DNA of 64,000 nucleotides from Sphingopyxis sp. H073. Lineage in GTDB: Bacteria; Pseudomonadota; Alphaproteobacteria; Sphingomonadales; Sphingomonadaceae. Position numbers and translations under genes: made by a program. The DNA is taken from the NCBI RefSeq assembly GCF_001468395.1, contig NZ_LNSG01000013.1, forward strand, positions 1 to 64,000. The letters are read 5' to 3'. Shown in pieces: positions 52,730 to 61,297 of the stretch (its first letter is position 1; the number at the start of each line of letters is the position of its first letter). A model generated the notes under the pieces. That model had not been told where the DNA came from, searched no databases, and worked only from the letters and a program-made list of their open reading frames with translations.

Positions 52730-53905
52730 ATGAAGAAAATCTCCCCCGCCGCCCTATTTGCGGCGATGATCGTTGCCGCCTGCTCGGCCGGCACGACGAG
52801 CAACGCCGCGCCCGCCGACAGCGCCAGCCTCGACGCATCGGGCGCGCAGCCCGCGACCCCGCTCGCCGAAGCTCCCTTCGCGGTCCGCGAGATCGCGCGC
52901 TTCGACGAACCCTGGGCGATGACCTTCCTCCCGCGCGGCAAGCAGGCGCTCGTCACCGAACGGTCGGGCAAGCTCAAACTCTGGCAGGAGGACGGGCCGA
53001 CGCTCGACGTCGCGGGCGTGCCCGCCGTCGCCTATGGCGGACAGGGCGGCCTCGGCGACGTGATCCTTGCGCCCGACTTCGCGACCAGCGGCGCGATCTA
53101 CCTGAGCTGGGCCGAACCGGGCGACGGCGGCACCGCCGGTGCGGTGGTCGGCCGCGCGAAACTGGTGCAGGGCGCCGCGCCGCGCCTCGAGGGACTGCAG
53201 ATCATCTGGAAACAGGATCCCAAAGTCACCGGCCGCGGCCATTATTCGCACCGCCTCGCCTTCTCGCCCGACGGCCAATATCTCTTCATCGGTTCGGGCG
53301 AGCGGCAGAAGTTCGATCCCGCGCAGGACAGGAAGGCCAATCTCGGCAAGGTCGTCCGGCTGAATCCCGATGGCAGCGTCCCCGCCGACAATCCCTTTGC
53401 CTCGCAAGGCGGCGTGACCGCGCAGATCTGGTCGCTCGGCCACCGCAACATCCTCGGCCTCGCCTTCGACGGCACGGGCAAGCTCTGGCAGCAGGAAATG
53501 GGTCCGAAGGGCGGCGACGAGGTCAACCTCGTCGAGGCGAAGGCGAATTACGGCTATCCGATCGTCTCGAACGGCGACCATTATGACGGGCGCGACATTC
53601 CCGACCACCCGACGCGGCCGGAGTTCGACGCACCGAAGCTGTGGTGGAACCCTTCGGTCTCGCCCGCCGGGCTCGTCTGGTACGGCGGCGATCTCTATCC
53701 GGGCTGGAAGAACAGCCTGCTGATGGGTGCGCTGTCGGGTCAGGGGCTGATCCGGATGCAGGTCGACGGCGACACGCTGCATAAATCGGACCGCTGGGAC
53801 TTCGGCACCCGCATCCGCGAGGTCGAAGTGCGCGACGACGGCTCGGTCTGGCTGCTGACCGATGGCGAGGGCGGCAAGCTGTTACGGCTGGTTCCGAAGG
53901 GCTAG
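52730..53905 (+). CDS. PQQ-dependent aldose sugar dehydrogenase-like lipoprotein (YliI/Asd family)
   Basis: A 391-aa protein with a signal peptide ending MIVAAC, a probable lipoprotein. The beta-propeller starts FDEPWAMTFLPRGKQALVTERSGKL. GGQGGLGDVILAPDF, HYSHRLAFSPDGQYLFIGSGER, GHRNILGLAFDGTGKLW and GPKGGDEVNL are typical soluble aldose dehydrogenase blocks. Substrate and electron acceptor are not visible; PQQ synthesis genes are not in the window. Confidence 0.88.
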   Translation: MKKISPAALFAAMIVAACSAGTTSNAAPADSASLDASGAQPATPLAEAPFAVREIARFDEPWAMTFLPRGKQALVTERSGKLKLWQEDGPTLDVAGVPAVAYGGQGGLGDVILAPDFATSGAIYLSWAEPGDGGTAGAVVGRAKLVQGAAPRLEGLQIIWKQDPKVTGRGHYSHRLAFSPDGQYLFIGSGERQKFDPAQDRKANLGKVVRLNPDGSVPADNPFASQGGVTAQIWSLGHRNILGLAFDGTGKLWQQEMGPKGGDEVNLVEAKANYGYPIVSNGDHYDGRDIPDHPTRPEFDAPKLWWNPSVSPAGLVWYGGDLYPGWKNSLLMGALSGQGLIRMQVDGDTLHKSDRWDFGTRIREVEVRDDGSVWLLTDGEGGKLLRLVPKG

Positions 53906-53973
53906 GGTTAGGACCCAAGCCCCGCCATGCGCCTGCCTTCGCACGCCTGCAAAATCTGCTATAGGCGCCCACG

Positions 53974-54714
53974 ATGATCCGCGGCTTCCTTACCCGGCGC
54001 GCCGAATGGCCCGCGCGCATTCCCGATCCCGACGCACCGCCGCCGCTCTCGCTGCTGTGGCGCGAGGTCGGGGCGCTGCTGCGCGCCATCGCGGGGCGCA
54101 TCCGGCCGATGCCGCCCGAACCCAATCCCGACAGCGAGCATCCGCCGGTGATGGTGCTGCCCGGTTTCCTCTCGGGCGACTGGGCCACCAAAGCGCTGCG
54201 CGGCGACCTCCGCCGCGCAGGGTTTCGCTGCTACGCCTGGGGCCTCGGCTTCAATCGCGGCGCGACTCCTGACATCATCGAGCGCATCGACAGCCGCGTG
54301 CAGTGGATCATCGACCGCACCGGTTATGCCCCCGCGCTCGTCGGCTGGAGCCTCGGCGGCATCTACGCACGCGAATATGCCAAGCATCATCCCGACAAGG
54401 TCGCGCGCGTCGTGACGCTCGGTTCGCCTTTTTCGGGCAGCCGACGCGCCAACCGCGCCTGGCGGCTGTACCATCTCGTCGCGCGCCACCCGGTCGACAA
54501 TCCGCCGATCGACTTCCACCCGGCGCCGCGCCCCTCGATGCCGACCTTCGCGCTCTGGTCGCGGCACGACGGCGTGATCGCGGTGAACAGCGCGCGCGGC
54601 GCGCCGCACGAAAGCGACCGGCAGGTCGAGGTCGATTGCGGCCACATGGGCTTCGCCTATGCGCCGACGTCTGTGGCGGCTATCATCAAGGCGTTAACCG
54701 AAGAGATAGGTTGA
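53974..54714 (+). CDS. Alpha/beta hydrolase (lipase-like, PGAP1-type fold)
   Basis: A 246-aa hydrolase. VMVLPGFLSGDW gives the oxyanion hole, GWSLGGIYAREYA the nucleophile elbow (Gly-x-Ser-x-Gly), and GSPFSGSRRANR, ALWSRHDGVI (acidic) and GHMGFAY (His) complete the triad. There is no signal peptide. The strong resemblance to small triacylglycerol or phospholipid lipases suggests esterase activity. Substrate not determined. Confidence 0.86.
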   Translation: MIRGFLTRRAEWPARIPDPDAPPPLSLLWREVGALLRAIAGRIRPMPPEPNPDSEHPPVMVLPGFLSGDWATKALRGDLRRAGFRCYAWGLGFNRGATPDIIERIDSRVQWIIDRTGYAPALVGWSLGGIYAREYAKHHPDKVARVVTLGSPFSGSRRANRAWRLYHLVARHPVDNPPIDFHPAPRPSMPTFALWSRHDGVIAVNSARGAPHESDRQVEVDCGHMGFAYAPTSVAAIIKALTEEIG

Positions 54715-54759
54715 TCGGGCAAGCGGCGGCGTCTCCCCCCTTCGAAGGACAATGATTCC

Positions 54760-55080
54760 ATGCTGACCGTCACGACCGCCGCGATCGCCCTGATGATGCA
54801 GGGCGCCCCCGCGCCGGCGTGTACGCTCGGCCGGATCGCGGGCGATCCGCGCGAAACGCGAATCTGGGTGTCGCTCGCCCCCTCGCCCGGCGCCCGCCGC
54901 ACCGCGCGGGTAAAGCCCGGTCAGCCCGTTTTTCTCTGCGGGTCGCGGGGCGTATGGATCTTCGTCCGCTTCGCCGACCGCCGCCACAGCTGCGGCGGCA
55001 TCGGCAGCCGCCCGGCCCGCGCGGGTTCGACCTGCGCCGAAGGCTGGATCGAACGGCGGCGGATCATCAGCGAGCGCTAG
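54760..55080 (+). CDS. Small exported protein of unknown function
   Basis: A 106-aa protein. A short hydrophobic start (MLTVTTAAIALMMQGAPAPA) suggests a signal peptide, followed by an ArgCys-rich basic domain with Cys at CTLG, LCGS, SCGG and TCAEG. Four cysteines could form two disulfides. No family recognised. A long palindromic element lies in the gap that follows. Confidence 0.55.
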   Translation: MLTVTTAAIALMMQGAPAPACTLGRIAGDPRETRIWVSLAPSPGARRTARVKPGQPVFLCGSRGVWIFVRFADRRHSCGGIGSRPARAGSTCAEGWIERRRIISER

Positions 55081-55119
55081 AGCGGACGGCGGGTTGCGAC
55101 CGGAGGTTGCTGTTTGGTT

Positions 55120-55252
55120 CCTCCCCGTGGCGCAGCCATGGGGAGGTGGCAGTGCGAAGCGCTGACGGAGGGGCAAGTGGCGCGAGGTCGCGGCCCCTCC
55201 ACCATCGCCTGCGGCGACGGTCCCCCTCCCCACGGCTGCGCCGCAGGGAGGA
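55120..55252. repeat. Long palindromic element, cctccccgtggcgcagcc family
   Basis: Left arm cctccccgtggcgcagccat (from 55120) and right arm cacggctgcgccgcagggagg (to 55252) pair over about 25 bases, with further nested pairs (gaggggc/gcccctc) inside. It lies between the small exported gene and the next element at 55264, in a repeat-filled convergent gap. Confidence 0.8.
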
Positions 55253-55263
55253 TATTCCTTTCT

Positions 55264-55339
55264 TCGTCATCCCGGACTTGATCCGGGATCCATCGCGGCG
55301 TTGAAGTCGTGGACCCCGGATCAAGTCCGGGGTGACGAA
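55264..55339. repeat. Palindromic element, gatccggg/agtccggg family (copy 4)
   Basis: Arms tcgtcatcccggacttgatc and gatcaagtccggggtgacga flank a 35-base spacer. It lies downstream of the thioesterase on its opposite strand and could terminate transcription from both sides. Confidence 0.82.
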
Positions 55340-55366
55340 TGTCTGGAATCCACTGCCAAATCCGCC

Positions 55367-55759
55367 CTACCCCAAAAACGGAGCGACAATCTCGTCCGTC
55401 ACGCGCAGCGGCCGCCCGCTCGCCTTTTCGAGCAGCGCCCACACCGTTCGCGCCCGGACATGCACCTTTCCGTCCGCGCCGGTGAATTCCATGAAGCGGT
55501 CGAACTTAGCGCCCTGCGGCTTGTCGGCGACCCACGTCCGCGCGGTCACCGTCTCGCCGGGGCCGAGCGCGCGCAGATAATCGATCTCGTGTCGCACCAC
55601 GACCCAGATGTAGGCATCCTTGTGGCTCTGCGGCGCGGCGGCGTCCCAATGGCCCGTCGCAACCTGCTGGATCCACTGGACCCACACGGCATTGTTGACA
55701 TGGCCAAGCTCGTCGATGCTGTCGGGGGTGGCGGTGAAGGAGAGGGTGAATTCTTTCAT
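55367..55759 (-). CDS. Acyl-CoA thioesterase, 4HBT hotdog fold
   Basis: A 130-aa 4HBT-family protein. TPDSIDELGHVNNAVWVQWIQ contains the catalytic Asp (D-x-x-G-H-V-N), and the next helix is EIDYLRALGPGETVTARTW. Short and complete. It probably hydrolyses an acyl-CoA; substrate unknown. It ends beside two palindromic elements and its start faces the large repeat at 55775. Confidence 0.88.
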   Translation of the reverse strand: MKEFTLSFTATPDSIDELGHVNNAVWVQWIQQVATGHWDAAAPQSHKDAYIWVVVRHEIDYLRALGPGETVTARTWVADKPQGAKFDRFMEFTGADGKVHVRARTVWALLEKASGRPLRVTDEIVAPFLG

Positions 55760-55774
55760 CTAGCCGCCATAGCA

Positions 55775-55928
55775 ATCCCCTCCCGCCAGCGGGAGGGGCA
55801 GTGAGACTTGCGAACTTGTTCGCTAGTCGCAACGGGGTGGGCATGCAGCGAGGCCGCCTTGCCCACCCCGCTGCGGCTAGGCAGCAAGCTGCCAAGCCTC
55901 GCCACCCCTCCCTCCTGCGGGAGGGGGG
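55775..55928. repeat. Long palindromic element, cccctcccgc family (copy 1)
   Basis: Terminal arms cccctcccgccagcgggaggggc and cccctccctcctgcgggagggg, with inner parts gacttgcgaacttgttcgc, ggggtgggca and ccaccccgctgcgg. It matches the element at 58134-58292 in arms and inner blocks. It lies between the thioesterase and threonine deaminase genes. Confidence 0.85.
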
Positions 55929-55931
55929 AAA

Positions 55932-57179
55932 TCAAGCCAGCTCGACCGTCGTCACCATATAACCCGCATCGCGCAGCGAGGCGACGAGGCTGTCGAGATG
56001 CTCGCGGTCGCGCGCTTCGCATTCGATGTCGGTGATCAGGCCCTTGGCGGGCAGCGTGGTGAAGATACGCTGGTGGTAGATTTCGATGATGTTGACCTGT
56101 TTTTCGTCGAACAGCTTCATCACCTTGAACAGCGCACCCGGGCGATCCTGCAGGCGGATGCGCAGGCGCGCGATGCGGCCCGACCGCGCAAGGTCGCGCA
56201 GCAGCACGTTCGCGAGCAGCCGCGTGTCGATATTGCCGCCGGTGAGTACCAGTCCGACCTTGCGCCCGGCGAATTCCTCGGGATGCGCGAGCATCGCCGC
56301 GAGTCCCGCGGCCCCTGCGCCCTCCACCACGGTCTTTTCGATCTGCAACAGCAGGCTGACCGCGCGCTCCAGATGGCGCTCGGCGACGAGCACGATGTCG
56401 TCGTTGAGTTCGGCGACCAGCTTGCGGGTGTAAGACCCCGGCTCCTTGACCGCGATGCCCTCGGCCAGCGTGTCGCCCTCGCACGCCATGTCGACGCCAT
56501 TCAGCTCGGCATACATCGACGGATACAGCTCGGCCTGCACGCCGACGAGGCGCATGTCGTTCTTGATCCCGCGCGCCGCGGTGCCCATCCCTGCGAGCAG
56601 CCCGCCGCCACCGATCGGCACGATCAGCGTATCGAGCTCGGGCACATCCTCGAGCATTTCAAGCGCCACCGTCCCCTGCCCCGCGGCAACGTGCGGATGG
56701 TCGAAGGGGTGCACGAAGGTCAGCCCGCGTTCCTTCTCCAGCACCCGCGCGTGGGCATAGGCGTCGTCGAACGTCTCGCCGTGCAGCACGATCGTCGCGC
56801 CATGGCTCGCGGTCTGCGACACCTTCACCTGCGGCGTCGTCTTCGGCATCACGATCGTCACCGGCACGCCGAGCCGCTTGCCGTGATAGGCGAGGCCCTG
56901 TGCGTGATTGCCCGCCGACGCCGCGATCGCGCCGCGCGCCTTCGCCTCGTCGCTGAGCAGCAGCAACGCATTGAGCGCGCCGCGCTCCTTGTACGCCGCG
57001 GTGAATTGCAGATTCTCGAACTTCAGCCACACTTCGGCGCCGACCAGCTCGGAGAGCGTCTGCGATTTCAGCGTCGGCGTCCGCACGACCGCGCCGTTAA
57101 TTCGCACCGCAGCCGCACGGACATCGTCGAGCGAGATCACCGGAAGATCGGCAGCGGGAGCGGTTGCGAGGTCTGTCAT
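55932..57179 (-). CDS. ilvA: Threonine ammonia-lyase (biosynthetic-like)
   Basis: A 415-aa PLP enzyme. The PLP-lysine motif is FTAAYKERGALNALL, ASAGNHAQGLAYHG is the substrate-binding block, and PIGGGGLLAGMGTAARG binds phosphate. A C-terminal ACT-like segment (RIRLQDRPGALFKVMKLFDE) indicates allosteric control. It converts threonine to 2-oxobutyrate. The start at 57179 (MTDLATAPAADL) removes a long non-homologous extension. The small gap to 57237 carries the divergent promoters. Confidence 0.93.
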   Translation of the reverse strand: MTDLATAPAADLPVISLDDVRAAAVRINGAVVRTPTLKSQTLSELVGAEVWLKFENLQFTAAYKERGALNALLLLSDEAKARGAIAASAGNHAQGLAYHGKRLGVPVTIVMPKTTPQVKVSQTASHGATIVLHGETFDDAYAHARVLEKERGLTFVHPFDHPHVAAGQGTVALEMLEDVPELDTLIVPIGGGGLLAGMGTAARGIKNDMRLVGVQAELYPSMYAELNGVDMACEGDTLAEGIAVKEPGSYTRKLVAELNDDIVLVAERHLERAVSLLLQIEKTVVEGAGAAGLAAMLAHPEEFAGRKVGLVLTGGNIDTRLLANVLLRDLARSGRIARLRIRLQDRPGALFKVMKLFDEKQVNIIEIYHQRIFTTLPAKGLITDIECEARDREHLDSLVASLRDAGYMVTTVELA

Positions 57180-57236
57180 AACGCGGCTGGCCCTAGCCCA
57201 TCTGGCGCGCGAAGCAAACAATGCTATGGACCCCTT

Positions 57237-58115
57237 ATGAGCGAACAGAAATTGCGCATCAGCTTCATCGGCACCGGCGTTATGGGCGGGCCGATGGCGG
57301 GGCACCTCGCAAGGGCGGGGCACGACCTCACCGTCTATAACCGCACGCGGTCGAAGGCCGATGCCTGGGTCGCGACCTATGGCGGCGCGGCGGCATCGAC
57401 CCCCGCCGGGGCCGCGGCCGACGCCGACGTCGTCCTGACCTGCGTCGGCAACGACGATGATCTCGCGCAGGTGACGCTCGGCCGCGATGGCGCCTTTCGC
57501 GCGATGAAGAAAGGCGCGCTGTTCATCGACCACACCACTGTTTCCGCCCGCATCGCGCGCCAGCTTTCGGTCGAGGCCGAGGGGCTCGGCCTCCACAGCG
57601 TCGACGCCCCCGTCTCGGGCGGCCAGTCGGGCGCCGAGGCCGGCACGCTGTCGATCATGTGCGGCGGCACGAAAGCCGCGTTCGAGGCGGCCGAACCCGT
57701 CATGCGCGCCTATGCCGCGCGCATGGTCCATATCGGCGGCCCCGGCGCGGGGCAGACGACGAAGATGGTCAACCAGATCGCGATCGCCGGCGTGCTGCAG
57801 GGCCTCTCCGAAGCCTTGCGTTTCGCACAGGCTTCGCGCCTCGATACCGACAAGGTGTTCGAGGCGGTGTCGGGCGGCGCCGCGGCGAGCTGGCAGATGC
57901 TCAACCGCTGGGGCACGATGGCGAAGGACGAGTTCGACTTCGGCTTCGCGGTCGACTGGATGCGCAAGGATCTGGGCCTCGCGATCGAGGAAGCGCGCGT
58001 CAACGGCGCGACCTTGCCCGTCGCCAGCCTCGTCGACCAATTCTACGCCGATGTGCAGAAGCTCGGCAACGGCCGCCGCGACACCAGCTCGCTCGTGACG
58101 AGGTTGCCGAAATGA
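57237..58115 (+). CDS. 3-hydroxyisobutyrate dehydrogenase-family oxidoreductase
   Basis: A 292-aa beta-hydroxyacid dehydrogenase. The NAD(P)-binding fold is FIGTGVMGGPMAGHLARAGHD, the substrate motif is DAPVSGGQSGAEAGTLSIMCGG, and the catalytic Lys lies in GAGQTTKMVNQIAIAG. It could act on 3-hydroxyisobutyrate, tartronate semialdehyde or a similar acid. Its stop overlaps a possible ATG of the amidohydrolase gene (ATGA at 58112). Confidence 0.92.
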   Translation: MSEQKLRISFIGTGVMGGPMAGHLARAGHDLTVYNRTRSKADAWVATYGGAAASTPAGAAADADVVLTCVGNDDDLAQVTLGRDGAFRAMKKGALFIDHTTVSARIARQLSVEAEGLGLHSVDAPVSGGQSGAEAGTLSIMCGGTKAAFEAAEPVMRAYAARMVHIGGPGAGQTTKMVNQIAIAGVLQGLSEALRFAQASRLDTDKVFEAVSGGAAASWQMLNRWGTMAKDEFDFGFAVDWMRKDLGLAIEEARVNGATLPVASLVDQFYADVQKLGNGRRDTSSLVTRLPK

Positions 58116-59944
58116 GCGGGCGCGGGAAAGATCATCCCCTCCCGCAGGCGGGAGGGGCAGCGAAACTCGGTCCGGCGCAGCCGGGCCTAGTTGCAGCGGG
58201 GTGGGCCAGCCTACCTCGCATCCTGCCCACCCCGCTGCGACTAGCGAGCAAGCTCGCAAGTCTCACTGCCCCTCCCGCTTGTGGGAGGGGATTGTTAGCC
58301 CTGCTCGCCCTGGCCATCTCAACCCCCGCGCACGCCGACACGCTCGTCGATAATGTCAACGGCATCACGCTCGACAAGGACGGGAAGCTCGTCCGCTTCA
58401 CCGGCCTCGTCATCGGCAGCGACGGCAAGGTCAAGCAGCTCCTCGACCGCAAGGACAAGCGCCCCGAACGCCCCGATTTCAAGGAAGACGGCAGGGGCCG
58501 CACCTTGATCCCCGGCCTGATCGACGCCCACGGCCATGTCATGGGCCTCGGCTTCCAGTTGATGCTGCTCGACCTCAGCGGCACCAACAGCCTCGCCGAG
58601 GCACAGGCGGCGATCCGCAAATATGCCGCCGAAAATCCCGAAATGCCGTGGATCATCGGCTTCGGCTGGAATCAGGAAAAATGGGGTCTCGGCCGTTTCC
58701 CGACCGCCGCCGATCTCGACGCCGCGGTCCCCGACCGCGCGGTCTGGCTCGAACGCGTCGATGGCCACGCCGGCTGGGCCAATACGGCGGCCATGACCGC
58801 CGCAAAGATTACCGCCGCTACCAAAGCTCCCGAGGGCGGCCGCATCGAAATGGCGGGCGGCAGACCCTCGGGTGTCTTCGTCGACGCCGCGATGGGCCTG
58901 ATCGACGGCGCGAAGCCCAAGCCGCTGGCGCGCGACCTCGACCGCGCCTTCCTCCTCGCCCAGCAGAAGCTGATATCGCAGGGGATTACGAGCATCGCCG
59001 ACATGGGCACGACGATCGCCGAATGGCAGGCGTACCGCCGCGCCGGGGACAAGAAGCAGCTCGCGGTGCGCATTCTCTCCTACGGTGGCGACATCGACAA
59101 TATGGCAATCATCGCGGGGTCCGAACCGACGCCGTGGCTCTACGACGACAAGCTGCGCATGGTCGGGGTGAAGCTCTATCTCGACGGCGCGCTCGGCTCG
59201 CGCGGTGCGTGGCTGAAGGCGCCGTACAGCGACGCGCCCGGCCAGAAGGGCCTGCCTTTGCTCTCCCCCGCGCAGCTCCGCAACAAGATGGTGCGCGCCT
59301 CGATGGACAAGTTCCAGGTCGCGATCCACGCGATCGGCGACGCCGCCAATGCCGAGGCGTTGAGCGCTATCGCCGACCTCACCGCCGACCTGCCCGGCGA
59401 ACGCCGCTGGCGCATCGAACATGCCCAGATCGTCGACCCGCTCGACATTCCGAAATTCGCCGAGCTCAAGGTCATTGCGTCGATGCAACCCGTGCACCAG
59501 ACCAGCGACCGGCTGATGGCCGAAGCCCGCCTCGGCCCCGACCGGCTGAAGGGCGCCTATGCGTGGCGCAGCATGGAAAAGGCCGGCGTCCGCCTTGCCT
59601 TCGGCTCCGACGTGCCGGTCGAGAGCGCCAACCCCTTCCCCGGCATCGCCGCCGCGATTTCGCGCACCGACGCCGCGGGCCAGCCCGTTGGCGGCTGGCG
59701 CCCCGAGGAGACGGTGACGCGCGAAACCGCGCTCGACGGCTTCACGCGCACCGCCGCTTATGCCGCCTTCGCCGAAGACCGGCTCGGCACGCTGATGCCC
59801 GGAATGCGCGCCGACTTCGTGATGCTCGAGTCCGATCCGCTGCTCGCCAGCCCCGACGAGATCCGCAAGATGACCCCGCTCGAAACCTGGATCGGCGGCT
59901 ATCGCTACTACAAGAAGAGCGAGGGTGCGACCGTTGGCAGGTGA
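58112..59944 (+). CDS. Amidohydrolase (YtcJ-like), 5' end made of a palindromic element
   Basis: A metal-dependent amidohydrolase. LIPGLIDAHGHVMG carries the H-x-H metal motif, later blocks are VKLYLDGALGSRGAW (usual Lys), AIHAIGDAAN, RIEHAQIV and AFGSDVPVE (catalytic Asp). Two starts are possible. ATG 58112 overlaps the previous stop and adds 60 residues encoded mainly by a palindromic element, in frame throughout. TTG 58292 has GGGAGGGG from the element just before it and gives LLALLALAISTPAHAD, a good signal peptide. The full form is 610 aa, the short form 550 aa. Export is more likely with the short start. Confidence 0.85.
   Translation: MSGRGKDHPLPQAGGAAKLGPAQPGLVAAGWASLPRILPTPLRLASKLASLTAPPACGRGLLALLALAISTPAHADTLVDNVNGITLDKDGKLVRFTGLVIGSDGKVKQLLDRKDKRPERPDFKEDGRGRTLIPGLIDAHGHVMGLGFQLMLLDLSGTNSLAEAQAAIRKYAAENPEMPWIIGFGWNQEKWGLGRFPTAADLDAAVPDRAVWLERVDGHAGWANTAAMTAAKITAATKAPEGGRIEMAGGRPSGVFVDAAMGLIDGAKPKPLARDLDRAFLLAQQKLISQGITSIADMGTTIAEWQAYRRAGDKKQLAVRILSYGGDIDNMAIIAGSEPTPWLYDDKLRMVGVKLYLDGALGSRGAWLKAPYSDAPGQKGLPLLSPAQLRNKMVRASMDKFQVAIHAIGDAANAEALSAIADLTADLPGERRWRIEHAQIVDPLDIPKFAELKVIASMQPVHQTSDRLMAEARLGPDRLKGAYAWRSMEKAGVRLAFGSDVPVESANPFPGIAAAISRTDAAGQPVGGWRPEETVTRETALDGFTRTAAYAAFAEDRLGTLMPGMRADFVMLESDPLLASPDEIRKMTPLETWIGGYRYYKKSEGATVGR
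58134..58292. repeat. Long palindromic element, cccctcccgc family (copy 2), inside the amidohydrolase 5' region
   Basis: Arms cccctcccgcaggcgggagg and cccctcccgcttgtgggagg, with inner gcggggtgggccagc and ctgcccaccccgctgcga, match the element at 55775-55928. It sits directly upstream of the amidohydrolase signal peptide. Its right end supplies gggagggg before TTG 58292. Confidence 0.85.
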
Positions 59945-61202
59945 CGTGCCGTCGCGTCGGGCTCTGCTGACCGGGATGGTTGCGCTGCCAGTCGCGACCA
60001 CGGTAGCCGCCGCCGAGCGCAAGGAGCGCAAGCCGAAAAAGCGCAAACCCGCGCGCCCGAAGGTCCAGCATGTCGACGTTGCGATCATCGGCGCGGGCGT
60101 ATTCGGCGCGTGGACCGCGTGGCACCTCGTCCGCGCGGGCAAGTCGGTCCGGCTGTTCGACGCCTATGGCGCGGGCCACTGGCGCGCCTCGTCGGGGGGC
60201 GAGAGCCGCGTCATTCGCATGGGCTATGGCGCCGACACCATTTACTCGGACATGGCGAAGGAGTCGCTTCCGTACTGGAAAGACCTGTCCGACACCGCGA
60301 GCCTGCCGATCTTCCACAACACCGGCGTCCTCTGGTTCGCGCCGCAGGGCGACAGCTACACGCGGCAATCGCTCGACTGGTTCAAGGCGAACCGCGTCGA
60401 TCATGAGCATGGCGACGTGCGCTGGCTGCAGGACAAATGGCGCCAGATCCAGTTTTACCAGGGCGAGACCGGCATCCTCGAAAAGGATGGCGGCGCGCTG
60501 ATCGCCGGGCGCGGCGTGCAGGAAGTCATCGCCGACGCGCAGGTCGAGGTCGAGCGCGTCGTCATGCCCGCGCCGCTGATCGCCAAGAAGATCAGGAAGC
60601 ACCGCCTGCCCGACGGCGGCACCGCCGACCATCTCGTCTATTGCGCTGGCCCCTGGCTCGCCGAACTCTTCCCGCAACAGCTCGGCGGCAAGATCGTCGC
60701 GACGCGGCAGGAGGTCTATCATTTCGGCGCGCCGCAGGGCGACACGCGCTTCACCCCGGCCGAGCTGCCCGTCTGGGCCGACTTCAACAATGGCCGCATC
60801 GTCTATGGCATCCCCGACATCGAGGGCGCGGGGTTCAAGATCGCGATCGACGTCCATGGCCCCGTCGTCGACCCCGACACGCAGGACCGCGCCCCGACCC
60901 CCGCGGGCATCGCCGAGGCGCGCGCCTATCTCGCGCAGCGCTTCCCCGGCCTCACCGACGCGCCGCTAATCGGTGCGCGCGTCTGCCAGTATGAGAATAG
61001 TTCGAACGGCGACTATATGATCGACCGGTTGCCCGGACAGGACCGCATATGGCTGGTCGGCGGCGGGTCGGGTCACGGGTTCAAGAACGGACCCGCGGTG
61101 GGCAAGCGTGTCGCCGCGCATATCCTCGACCCCGCGCTGCCGGTCGAACCGCGCTTCAGCTATGCGACCAAGGGCACGGTTGCGGCGCGGACGGTCTATT
61201 AA
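59934..61202 (+). CDS. FAD-dependent oxidase (sarcosine oxidase/DAO family), Tat-exported
   Basis: A 422-aa flavoprotein. SRRALLTGMVALP with a twin-arginine (S-R-R-x-L-L) and a following AAA site suggests Tat export. The FAD-binding fold is VAIIGAGVFGAWTAWHLVRAG, then SGGESRVIRMGYG and GGGSGHGFKNGPAVG near the C-terminus, as in MSOX-type oxidases. TTG 59934 has GAGGG 8 nt upstream; GTG 59925 is also possible. The start overlaps the amidohydrolase end, so the two are co-transcribed. Confidence 0.85.
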   Translation: MAGDVPSRRALLTGMVALPVATTVAAAERKERKPKKRKPARPKVQHVDVAIIGAGVFGAWTAWHLVRAGKSVRLFDAYGAGHWRASSGGESRVIRMGYGADTIYSDMAKESLPYWKDLSDTASLPIFHNTGVLWFAPQGDSYTRQSLDWFKANRVDHEHGDVRWLQDKWRQIQFYQGETGILEKDGGALIAGRGVQEVIADAQVEVERVVMPAPLIAKKIRKHRLPDGGTADHLVYCAGPWLAELFPQQLGGKIVATRQEVYHFGAPQGDTRFTPAELPVWADFNNGRIVYGIPDIEGAGFKIAIDVHGPVVDPDTQDRAPTPAGIAEARAYLAQRFPGLTDAPLIGARVCQYENSSNGDYMIDRLPGQDRIWLVGGGSGHGFKNGPAVGKRVAAHILDPALPVEPRFSYATKGTVAARTVY

Positions 61203-61205
61203 TTT

Positions 61206-61281
61206 CGTCATTGCGAGCGCAGCGAAGCAATCCAGAGTTGCGCAAACCGCTCTGGATTGCTTCGCTGCGCTCGCAATGACG
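61206..61281. repeat. Perfect 32-bp inverted repeat (gtcattgcga family)
   Basis: Left arm 61206-61237 and right arm 61250-61281 are exact reverse complements over 32 bases, with a 12-base loop. Left arm begins cgtcattgcgagcgcagcga. It lies between two co-directional genes and would fold into a very stable stem. The ends match the outer arms at 32772-32880. Confidence 0.92.
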
Positions 61282-61297
61282 GGAATATAGGGCAAGC

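Noticed and set aside
55998..57236. Long plus-strand extension of the 3-HIBADH frame across the antisense of threonine deaminase.
   Set aside because: The family start is at 57237 and the upstream part is antisense to ilvA.
57180..58259. N-terminal extension of threonine deaminase upstream of 57179.
   Set aside because: The family begins at MTDLATAPAADL; the extension is antisense to the neighbouring gene.
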